Shown: piece after piece, positions 7,450 to 14,043 of the stretch | Layout of the letters: every line of letters starts with the position of its first letter | Position numbering within the stretch: position 1 is the first letter of the stretch | Assembly (NCBI GenBank): GCA_016839665.1 | Contig: JAEOTU010000130.1 | Location: 1 to 21,009 of the forward strand | DNA from: Candidatus Hodarchaeota archaeon | GTDB taxonomy: Archaea > Asgardarchaeota > Heimdallarchaeia > Hodarchaeales > Hodarchaeaceae | Length of the DNA: 21,009 nucleotides | Reading direction: 5' to 3' | The notes under the pieces: model-generated | Database searches by the model: none | What the model saw: the letters and a program-made list of their open reading frames with translations, nothing else | Told to the model about the DNA's origin: nothing | Made by a program: the position numbers and the translations under genes

Positions 7450-8295
7450 TCATTTCTTTTTTTCAAAGCATCGCCTTAAAAAAGGGTCAATCTCTCTTGG
7501 GTTTTGAAAAACAGTCACCTCTGATCTTAATTTCTGAATATTGTGAACATCAACTTCTCTAATTTTCATGTTAACTTCATCTCCGTATGAAAATATGGAG
7601 GAATATTTTTTTACGCATTGTTGACAGCCAACACAATATTGAGGAATGAACTTGAGTTGTCCCTTAGTTGTTTTCGACAACGCATTGAATTTACAGACAT
7701 TTGGACTGACTTTATGGATGGAAACTGACTGAATTTGTCGTATTGGTAATGTTGACTTTATTGGTCGGGATAGGAAATCTGTTGGTAATATTCCAACTTG
7801 TTTTTCAGATTTTAATCCAGAGGACAATAGATTAGAGATGAAACTATCTGCAATTCCAAAAGCCAGTTTAGCCGCAGTATTAGCTGTCAGAGGACTGGCG
7901 ATAATACATTTCACATTACTATTAGCAAGAGCAGTAGCCATTGAAAAGGCTGGATCATGAAGGACTATCGAAAAAGAGAAATCATTTCTTTCCAATAAAT
8001 CCTGGATATTAAATTTCGCTACTGCTTCCTCAATAATAATATAAAAATTCTCTTTTTTTACTTCAGAATGAACCAAATTCCAGAAAAAACCATATCTATT
8101 GGCTACAAGAGCGCCTGCATTGGAAAATAATAAAATAATTGGATGAGTGGAAGATATTTTCTTCATTTCTTTTAAGTTCTCGGCAAATAAATGCCCTCCA
8201 CCTGTATAACACCATAAAATGGCATTTGAGGCTTGATTAGATAAAAAATCAGGGAGAACAGGAAGCTGACTCAAAATATTTCCCGTTCGGCCCAA
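7450..8295 (-). CDS. Flavoprotein (AfpA/DmrB-like) with a C-terminal partial Fe-S motif
   Basis: The fold signature matches the flavoprotein family that includes archaeoflavoprotein AfpA and dihydromethanopterin reductase DmrB. It has a strand followed by YTGGGH (30-35, FMN phosphate loop), an LFSNAGALVANRYGF stretch (56-70), and SPLTANTAAKLAFGIAD (134-150). A C-terminal segment has CVGCQQC (221-227), resembling the first three cysteines of a ferredoxin [4Fe-4S] motif. The expected fourth cysteine is Tyr/Ser here; C201 or C276 might substitute. It probably acts as a cytoplasmic electron carrier or flavin reductase; the substrate is not visible. The only early start is TTG at 8295, 15 nt after the stop of the bactofilin-like gene, so the two genes are likely cotranscribed. 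The N-terminal 20 residues are uncertain. Confidence 0.75.
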   Translation of the reverse strand: MGRTGNILSQLPVLPDFLSNQASNAILWCYTGGGHLFAENLKEMKKISSTHPIILLFSNAGALVANRYGFFWNLVHSEVKKENFYIIIEEAVAKFNIQDLLERNDFSFSIVLHDPAFSMATALANSNVKCIIASPLTANTAAKLAFGIADSFISNLLSSGLKSEKQVGILPTDFLSRPIKSTLPIRQIQSVSIHKVSPNVCKFNALSKTTKGQLKFIPQYCVGCQQCVKKYSSIFSYGDEVNMKIREVDVHNIQKLRSEVTVFQNPREIDPFLRRCFEKKK

Positions 8296-8310
8296 AAATA
8301 AATGTACAGA

Positions 8311-9147
8311 TTAACTTTTTTCCTCGACTTTAGCAACATCACAATCGGGGCCAAGTTCAACCTTTTTTCCACAAACGTAGCTAGCAGTGACCCCTTCGAG
8401 ATAAACATCTCCTTGTGTAATGATCTGTTCTACTTTAAGTCTACCTCGTTTATTTTCTTGTTCAATTCTGATATCTCCGCTGCAAAGTAAGTCCCCTCCA
8501 ATAACACACTTGGAATCTAATCCAGAGGTGAAAGAATTTTGGCATTCCACGTTTTTGTCAATTTTATACGAGCCATTAAGTTCTGCATCTACGCATAGAA
8601 TTGTTCCTACTACTTTTATTGAACCACTTGAGAGTACTTGACCCCCTTTAATATCAGCTGAAATTTTTCCAGAACCCGAAATATCCAATTTTTCATGTGC
8701 AACCAGATAACCATGTATTTTACATGAACCAGATACGGAAAAAACATTAGTTTCAATAGGTCCGTCAACCTTAATTGAACCTGACGCCATTAAAGTGTGG
8801 GTTTTGAGATTTCCAGGCAAGGAAGCGCTCCCACTAACTTTGATCTCGTCATCAGTGATTTTTCCAGAACCTGAAATAGAAATAGAACCATCTTTCCATC
8901 CGTCCACTCTACCAGAACCTGAAATTGAAATATAGGAGTCTGTAACTTTTCCTGATCCAGAAATACTAATATAGGACAAATTCTTTATGAGACTCGTGTC
9001 TTTGACAAGTTTGAGCTCTTCTTCCAATTTAGCTTCATATTTTGCTTTCAAATCGTCATAATCTTCGCGTGAAATTTCCTCATTTTTTAGACGTATATCT
9101 AATGATCTAATTAAGATCTTTAAATCGTGAATTTCTTTTCTAGACAT
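8311..9147 (-). CDS. Bactofilin-like polymer-forming beta-helix protein
   Basis: The product is 278 residues from the ATG at 9147. An N-terminal helical segment (about 1-50) contains a SHOCT-like motif around NEEISREDYDDLKAKYE. About eleven repeats follow (residues 59-230), each of 15-20 residues and built around (I/V)SGSGK(I/V), as expected for rungs of a right-handed beta-helix. The sequence style matches the polymer-forming (bactofilin/YhbE-YhbF) family, whose members self-assemble into filaments without nucleotide. The later rungs are more degenerate and richer in cysteine (for example C184, C202, C214, C222, C259). No signal peptide is present. It is first in an operon with the flavoprotein gene and diverges from an ArsR-type regulator. 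A longer frame opens with GTG at 9156, but that GTG is better read as part of the ribosome binding site. Confidence 0.88.
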   Translation of the reverse strand: MSRKEIHDLKILIRSLDIRLKNEEISREDYDDLKAKYEAKLEEELKLVKDTSLIKNLSYISISGSGKVTDSYISISGSGRVDGWKDGSISISGSGKITDDEIKVSGSASLPGNLKTHTLMASGSIKVDGPIETNVFSVSGSCKIHGYLVAHEKLDISGSGKISADIKGGQVLSSGSIKVVGTILCVDAELNGSYKIDKNVECQNSFTSGLDSKCVIGGDLLCSGDIRIEQENKRGRLKVEQIITQGDVYLEGVTASYVCGKKVELGPDCDVAKVEEKS

Positions 9148-9151
9148 TAAA

Positions 9152-9156
9152 ATCAC
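9152..9156 (-). promoter_or_regulatory. Ribosome binding site GTGAT setting the bactofilin-like start
   Basis: On the minus strand the order is GTGAT-TTTA-ATG, a 4-nt spacing. The GTG could be mistaken for a start three codons upstream of the ATG, but the same GTGAT element precedes other genes here, so ATG 9147 is preferred. Confidence 0.6.
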
Positions 9157-9212
9157 TTCGTTATATGTGTGGTTTAATTCTGAATGACTAAGATAGGCAG
9201 TTAGTTAAATAA

Positions 9213-9244
9213 CATCCTAAAAAGGATGGTTTAAGAGAAAAACC
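9213..9244. repeat. Two adjoining small inverted repeats in the divergent intergenic region
   Basis: CATCCT-AAAA-AGGATG (9213-9228) has a 6-bp stem and a tetraloop. It is immediately followed by GGTTT-N7-AAACC (9228-9244), a 5-bp stem sharing one base. They lie in the 293-nt gap 9157-9449 between the bactofilin operon and the ArsR-type gene, where an autoregulatory operator would be expected. The rest of the gap is AT-rich with no gene seen. Confidence 0.3.
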
Positions 9245-9449
9245 ACAGAGTTAATGCTTATAACCATCGAGTTTATTCAACCTTAAAATTCTGAAAGTAG
9301 TTAACTCAAATCACTTAATAAAAACTACATTTCCATCCTATACGATCATTGCATAATCGGTGCGCTTTTAAGATTATTATCTGAGTCCAAAGAAATAAGT
9401 TATTAATGTGTATTCGGGGCTTGACAGTGGGTAACATGAGGAAAAACAA

Positions 9450-9944
9450 ATGAAAGATGAAGTAGAACGACGAATAGAAGATATCCTGAAGCTCCTCGCA
9501 GATCCCACTAGACGAAGAATCATCAATTTTTTAAGCAGTGATTCTCTGAATCCTCAAGAACTAGCGGAGAAACTAAATATTTCACGGCCAGCAGTAGAAA
9601 AGCATTTGAAATTATTATTAGCAAATTATATTTGTGAACGAACTGTTGAACCTTTTCCCACACCTCGTTATGTCTACTTCATTTCTAGTCCTGGTTTGGA
9701 GTTGATTGACACCATCACCTCAGCAGCATTAGTATTTTTCCAATCCATGGATGGAATTGTGGCAGCTCAAATTGATTTACTAGAACGAGACTTTGTTTTA
9801 GGACGCATTAGTCGGGCTGAGTATGAAACACGAAAACCAATGCTGATGGACAGGCAAAAAGAGCTAGAAGCACTACAACTTACTCGCATCTGGGTTGAAG
9901 AGGCTAAAAAAGTAATTGATGAGTATCAAGAAGAACGAGAATAG
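9450..9944 (+). CDS. ArsR-type winged-helix transcriptional regulator with C-terminal coiled coil
   Basis: Residues 8-80 form a winged helix: the LADPTRRRIINFL helix typical of ArsR-family repressors, PQELAEKLNIS, then the recognition helix at about 45-58 (SRPAVEKHLKLLL), and a wing near 62-77. Residues 90-164 are helical and probably a dimerising coiled coil; the segment LERDFVLGRISRAEYETRK (111-129) resembles a SHOCT motif. No metal-binding cysteine set is visible, so a metal sensor is unlikely. The start is supported by GAGG 9 nt upstream. It diverges from the bactofilin/flavoprotein operon, a common layout for a local regulator. Its gene ends 15 nt from the convergent gene on its other side. 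The signal it senses is unknown. Confidence 0.88.
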   Translation: MKDEVERRIEDILKLLADPTRRRIINFLSSDSLNPQELAEKLNISRPAVEKHLKLLLANYICERTVEPFPTPRYVYFISSPGLELIDTITSAALVFFQSMDGIVAAQIDLLERDFVLGRISRAEYETRKPMLMDRQKELEALQLTRIWVEEAKKVIDEYQEERE

Positions 9945-9959
9945 AACTGTTTTAGCTGA

Positions 9960-10883
9960 TCATCGAATATGAAGTATTTTAATAAGACGTCTTAGAGAAC
10001 GAGAAACTTCTGTACGATAAATCCGAAAATTAATACGCTGGAGCTCTACATGATTTGGTTGCGAGGGGGAGCGGATCTCAATGACATCTAAGAATTGATT
10101 ATAGATTTTAATAGCAGCAATGTGAGCTTCCTTGGGATATTCCAAAGATACACGATCTTCTTGGAGACGTGTGTTCACAGTCCCCAGGTACATTTTTGCA
10201 GAAGAGGAGATCGCGTCAGAAATCATCAAAATTAACTCGGCTACATCAGGTGTTCTCAGAAGTGACGATTTAAGTCGTTTAGTGTGATCCTTTCCCCCTA
10301 AAACTGGACTATAATAAGAATCAAGAGGAAGGAGGATTGAATCTCTCTCAATACCTCCTTTAGCACGAAAGCCATTAATTTCAATAGAAATATCTTCTTT
10401 AGTTACCTCAATTTGAGTTCGATCCACGCTTGTTAAAGCATGAGTTCTTTCATATGGGGTTGGAAAAAGAAAATCAGCTTGATTAAGCAGAATTTCAGTA
10501 ATCCATACTCTTTCTTTTGAAACTATCGCAATATTCATTGTCGCAGGGTCATAGACCAACAGTAATTCGGGTTTTTTCAATCCACTGATTGTTGCAATAC
10601 TCGCTGTTCTCTTTCCTCCCACCTTGTCAATAAGAGTATGAAGGACGGATGGTACAATAACTTTATCCTGATATTGAACATCGTTCAAATTATCTAAGGT
10701 GAGAGGATCTTCTGAAGCAACATGATATGCATGGTGAACCCAGACATCTCCCTTCACATCAAAATTATTTTGGATTTTCTCTAATAACGACTTTCGACCA
10801 GGGAAAGTGAGATCTTCATGATCTTCTGTTAATCTTTTTGGGATTTCAGATTTTTTCAAATCGTCCTTCAATAGCGAAACCAA
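9960..10883 (-). CDS. Uncharacterised soluble protein, 307 residues
   Basis: I do not recognise this protein. It has no membrane helix, signal peptide, cysteine cluster or nucleotide-binding motif. The first about 60 residues are charged. The middle (about 65-200) alternates short strands such as ELLLVYDPATMNIAIVS with loops and looks beta-rich. The last third is more helical and ends in a basic helix (about 290-307, S-R-S-L-R-R-L-I-K). The only early start is TTG at 10883, directly after an in-frame stop; a TTG at codon 5 is an alternative, and the true N-terminus is uncertain. The frame is long, has typical residue use, and has no overlapping rival, so it is a real gene. It is convergent with the ArsR-type gene (15-nt gap) and appears to be transcribed alone. 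Confidence 0.75.
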   Translation of the reverse strand: MVSLLKDDLKKSEIPKRLTEDHEDLTFPGRKSLLEKIQNNFDVKGDVWVHHAYHVASEDPLTLDNLNDVQYQDKVIVPSVLHTLIDKVGGKRTASIATISGLKKPELLLVYDPATMNIAIVSKERVWITEILLNQADFLFPTPYERTHALTSVDRTQIEVTKEDISIEINGFRAKGGIERDSILLPLDSYYSPVLGGKDHTKRLKSSLLRTPDVAELILMISDAISSSAKMYLGTVNTRLQEDRVSLEYPKEAHIAAIKIYNQFLDVIEIRSPSQPNHVELQRINFRIYRTEVSRSLRRLIKILHIR

Positions 10884-11062
10884 TTAAATCATATTTTTTC
10901 AGGTTAAAAAGGCTGCTAAAAAAACAAAACGGTATAATATGAGTTATAATTTGATAAAATGTAGATTACTATTTAGATAAACCAACATTAATCTTTATTT
11001 CCTCATAACTAATCTTAAAGACTTTATTTATTGGTTGATGATTATATTTTTCAATTAGAGAG

Positions 11063-11070
11063 AAAAAAAA
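11063..11070 (-). terminator. T8 tract downstream of the RtcB-like gene
   Basis: On the minus strand eight T residues follow about 24 nt after the stop of the RtcB-like gene, flanked by pyrimidine-rich sequence. Archaeal RNA polymerase terminates at such oligo-T runs without needing a hairpin. The 211-nt gap 10884-11094 is otherwise AT-rich and shows no gene. Confidence 0.45.
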
Positions 11071-11094
11071 CGGAAAATATTACTAGTTTATTAA

Positions 11095-12309
11095 TTAAAA
11101 CTTAATAACCTGGGTTGGCACAAATCTAGCTACTCTTTTTCCAAGTTCAAGACGGTCAACCAAAGGTAAAATCTCCGTTGGTCCACGGTAACCATACTCT
11201 AGTGCTTCAATATTTTGAATCAGCATTTGGCTTTCCATCGGCGCATCAAGAAGCTCAAAATAATTAATTCCATTTAAAACAACAGATTTTACTGTAGAGA
11301 AAGGATATAATAACTTGTATCCTCCGCCATGGGGGAGAATCCTAGCTTGTTTCAAGAATTCTGTATGTCCCATATCTTTTGCTCGTTGATATTGATTATT
11401 GGTCCAATGACGCTCGCTAATATTTGATTGGCCCTCATAAAGATAGATAAATGAGTAGCCATTGAAAGCCAAGGGGAATAATGGTAGATTCTTATCTCCA
11501 CTCTTATTCATTGAGTTGTAGAGACCAAGCCTCATAACATAATAGTCATTTTCTTGATAATAACCTTGATGAGTCGGGTTTGCGATACAACTGACAGAAT
11601 CTTCTCCAAAAAGCTCTATTGCTATAGAGGTTCGTTTTTTCTTACTATAATCCTCTACTTTCGAGAAGAAGCTTAGATATTCCTTTAACGATTCATCTGT
11701 TAAGCCCTCAACAGTCCCAAAAGGAGTATCAACCTTTGTGAATTCTTCTGGATTCCATTGACTCAAACGTTGCGTTTGTACTTGTTGTGATGAATGGATA
11801 AGAACGTAATGACCAGGAGATAACCATTCTTCATATTGAGAATGGTCAGGAGAAACTGCATCTAATCTGAGAATATCAATGAAGTGATTTGACTTCCAGA
11901 CGTCCCATTTTCCTCGTTGGTCGCCAATAGGTACTCCCTCTTTTTTTAACTTATTTAACTTTCTCATTAACTCTTGTAGAGCTGGTAGATTCTCAAGCTT
12001 GTACAATCCGAAACCACAACCATTCGGATGAAGCAAACTAGGAAAAATATAATCCTTGGTGGCTACAGTACAACCATAACCGACTCCTTCACTAAATCTA
12101 GCTTTGTTTCTAGTCACACTCCCATCTGGGCCAAAGACAACAATCACATGTGGTTCAAGCCCTAACTCCTGATAAAACAATTTCATCTTTGCTAGTCCAA
12201 TGCACATTACCTCTTTTGCTAGCTGACATGTTAGATCATTTGTAGCCCAAGAGTAAAGTTCATGTCTTGCATGTTCTATCATTTTGATTAAAAAAGAGTC
12301 ATTTTTCAT
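11095..12309 (-). CDS. Divergent RtcB-fold protein (RNA ligase paralogue with altered active site)
   Basis: From ATG 12309 the product is 404 residues, somewhat shorter than typical RtcB. Elements line up in RtcB order: HPNGCGFGLYKL (94-105, like the DxNCG metal loop; C98 kept, Asp replaced), KSNHFIDILRL (139-149, like GNHFxEI; N141 and H142 kept, Glu to Asp), VLIHSSQ (169-175, like HSGSRG; H172 kept, rest lost), NPTHQGYY (244-251; H247), LPLFPLAFNGYSFIYLYEG (like IPGSMGxxSYxxxG), ERHWTNNQYQRA (299-310, like HGAGRxxSRxxA; H301 kept), and the tail GKRVARFVPTQVIKF (like VARxxPxxVIKG). RtcB joins RNA ends using Mn2+ and GTP with a guanylated histidine. Here the metal-ligand positions survive but the GTP-contact motifs do not, so activity may be changed or lost. 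The assignment is by eye. A GTG at 12318 extends the frame but fits better as part of the ribosome binding site. Confidence 0.68.
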   Translation of the reverse strand: MKNDSFLIKMIEHARHELYSWATNDLTCQLAKEVMCIGLAKMKLFYQELGLEPHVIVVFGPDGSVTRNKARFSEGVGYGCTVATKDYIFPSLLHPNGCGFGLYKLENLPALQELMRKLNKLKKEGVPIGDQRGKWDVWKSNHFIDILRLDAVSPDHSQYEEWLSPGHYVLIHSSQQVQTQRLSQWNPEEFTKVDTPFGTVEGLTDESLKEYLSFFSKVEDYSKKKRTSIAIELFGEDSVSCIANPTHQGYYQENDYYVMRLGLYNSMNKSGDKNLPLFPLAFNGYSFIYLYEGQSNISERHWTNNQYQRAKDMGHTEFLKQARILPHGGGYKLLYPFSTVKSVVLNGINYFELLDAPMESQMLIQNIEALEYGYRGPTEILPLVDRLELGKRVARFVPTQVIKF

Positions 12310-12312
12310 TAA

Positions 12313-12318
12313 AACCAC
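12313..12318 (-). promoter_or_regulatory. Ribosome binding site GTGGTT setting the RtcB-like start
   Basis: The minus strand reads GTGGT-TTTA-ATG, the same architecture and spacing as GTGAT-TTTA-ATG before the bactofilin-like gene. It favours ATG 12309 over the in-frame GTG at 12318. The 89-nt gap up to 12407 contains an A/T-only-like stretch (about 12358-12395) that could be a TATA element for this gene. Confidence 0.5.
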
Positions 12319-12407
12319 TCTAGTAAAGGATTCTCTAGAATCTGGTCACTCATAATTGTTTTATAATTTAAAATCTTCTTTTAAATTTTAAACTTTAGTC
12401 AAAAAAT

Positions 12408-14024
12408 CTAATATCCTTGGGCTTGGCCATCTTTACGAGGGTCAGATCCTCCAATAAAGCAACCATTTGTTGAATTCCGCTGAATAATTTGACCTCCACC
12501 AAAGTTTGTACCAACACAGTCCACAATTATATGACCTCTTTGTCTAAGTTTAGTCCTAATACCAACTCCTATAGGTTCTTCTAGAGCAACAGTATTTTCC
12601 GCTTGATCGTGATGGAATCTAGGGCTACTAATGGCTTCCTGAGGGTTCATCTCATGTAGAATAAGATTAAGAAACACTTGTGATTGACCTTGTGGTTGAT
12701 GATGACCTCCCATTACTCCAAACGAATATAATAATTCACCTTCAGTAGAGGTAATCATAGCTGGGATAATTGTGTGAAATGGCCGTTTACTTGGCGCATA
12801 TTGATTGGGGTGACCATTTTGAAGTGAAAAACCCGCCCCACGATTCTGAAATGCAATACCTGTTTGTGGATCTACAATCCCAGAACCAAAACCATAAAAT
12901 AATGAATTAATAAAGGAGACAGTTAATCCATCTTTATCAATAGCTGTTAAATATACAGTATCGTTACTTATATCAAGTGGAGCTGGTAAATGTCTCATTG
13001 CCTGTCTAGGATTGACCTGACTAGCATGGACTTGGGCATACTCTTCAGATAGGAACTTGGAGAGAGAAATTTCCATATATGCAGGGTCTGCGATATAAGC
13101 AAAAGCATCAGCAAAGGCTAATTTTTTTGCTTCAATTAAAGAATGTAAATAGTCTACTGAATTAAGAGGATATCTAGCTATATCCAGCTCTTCAACAATG
13201 CTGAGAATAAGAAGAGTCACTAAACCTTGGCCATTCGGCCCATGTTCCCAAACTATATTGTTATAGATTTCTCGAGAAATAGGTTTAGTCCATTCAGCTG
13301 CGAAATTTTCGAAATCAGATGCTTCAAGATACCCTCCTTCTTTCTGTAGAAATTCTACAATATTCTCTAGGATTTCACCCCGATAAAAAGCATCAGATCC
13401 TTCTTTGGCGAGAATTTCTAACGTAGAAGCAAGTGCAGTGTTTTTAAATACTTCTCCTGCGTGAGGAGCACGCTCCTCATTGATAAGATAGACTTGTTTT
13501 CCCCCTTCATGAGTAAGAAGTTTGGGTACGAGTTCATTCCAAACTTGAGCGATTACAGGACTTACTGGAAATCCTTCTCGTGCATATTTGATGGCTGGTT
13601 GAAGTACATCGTCCCAAGGAAGTCTTCCAAACTCACGATGAATTGATTCCCAAGCACTAACTGCCCCAGGAACAGTAATTGGAATAACTCCTGTGAGAGG
13701 CATCTGTTCAAAACCTCTTTCCTTAACAAGATATTCATAGGATAATTTTTTAGGAGAAAATCCTGATCCATTGATAGCTTTTGGGCTTTTTTCACCAGGT
13801 ACATATATTAGAGCAAATGCGTCTCCACCAATACCAGTGGAGAAAGGTTCAACGACATTTAATACGGCTGCCATTGCTACGATAGCATCACAGGCTGATC
13901 CACCTGCTTGAAGAATCTGAATACCCACTGAAGACGAGAGAGGTTGAGAGGAAGCCACCAAACCGTTACGTGCATGTACGGCGGAACGACCAGATTGAGG
14001 ACGCCGCCAAAAATTAACTGCCAT
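12408..14024 (-). CDS. Gamma-glutamyltransferase-family Ntn hydrolase (YwrD-like)
   Basis: The 538-residue product matches the GGT/acylase family: an N-terminal GGSACDAIVAMAAVLNVVEP stretch (41-60), STGIGGDAFALIY (62-74), ITVPGAVSAWE (116-126), and the presumed autoprocessing site before T356 in SNDTVYLTAIDKDG. After that come NSLFYGFGSGIVDP (373-386), QNRGAGFSL, KRPFHTIIPAM (413-423) and MGGHHQPQGQ (438-447). Family enzymes cleave themselves so that the threonine becomes the N-terminal nucleophile, then transfer or hydrolyse gamma-glutamyl groups, for example from glutathione-like or gamma-glutamyl peptides. The D-T-V-Y nucleophile region, rather than T-T-H, is like the YwrD subgroup. There is no signal peptide, so it is likely cytoplasmic. 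It starts 19 nt after the S9 peptidase gene and is cotranscribed with it, suggesting peptide breakdown. The substrate is not determined by sequence. Confidence 0.93.
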   Translation of the reverse strand: MAVNFWRRPQSGRSAVHARNGLVASSQPLSSSVGIQILQAGGSACDAIVAMAAVLNVVEPFSTGIGGDAFALIYVPGEKSPKAINGSGFSPKKLSYEYLVKERGFEQMPLTGVIPITVPGAVSAWESIHREFGRLPWDDVLQPAIKYAREGFPVSPVIAQVWNELVPKLLTHEGGKQVYLINEERAPHAGEVFKNTALASTLEILAKEGSDAFYRGEILENIVEFLQKEGGYLEASDFENFAAEWTKPISREIYNNIVWEHGPNGQGLVTLLILSIVEELDIARYPLNSVDYLHSLIEAKKLAFADAFAYIADPAYMEISLSKFLSEEYAQVHASQVNPRQAMRHLPAPLDISNDTVYLTAIDKDGLTVSFINSLFYGFGSGIVDPQTGIAFQNRGAGFSLQNGHPNQYAPSKRPFHTIIPAMITSTEGELLYSFGVMGGHHQPQGQSQVFLNLILHEMNPQEAISSPRFHHDQAENTVALEEPIGVGIRTKLRQRGHIIVDCVGTNFGGGQIIQRNSTNGCFIGGSDPRKDGQAQGY

Positions 14025-14043
14025 CTAAAACACTTCAATTATC

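Noticed and set aside
8860..8970. Short DNA repeats around CCAGAACCTGAAAT
   Set aside because: They encode the repeated SGSG rungs of the bactofilin-like protein and are not a CRISPR array or mobile element.
9436..9453. Five-codon frame ATG...TGA whose stop overlaps the start of the ArsR-type gene
   Set aside because: It contains the ribosome binding site of the regulator and has no site of its own, so chance is more likely than a translated leader peptide.
12318..12318. GTG start for the RtcB-like gene
   Set aside because: The GTG falls within the GTGGT element at standard spacing to ATG 12309, the same layout as the bactofilin-like gene.
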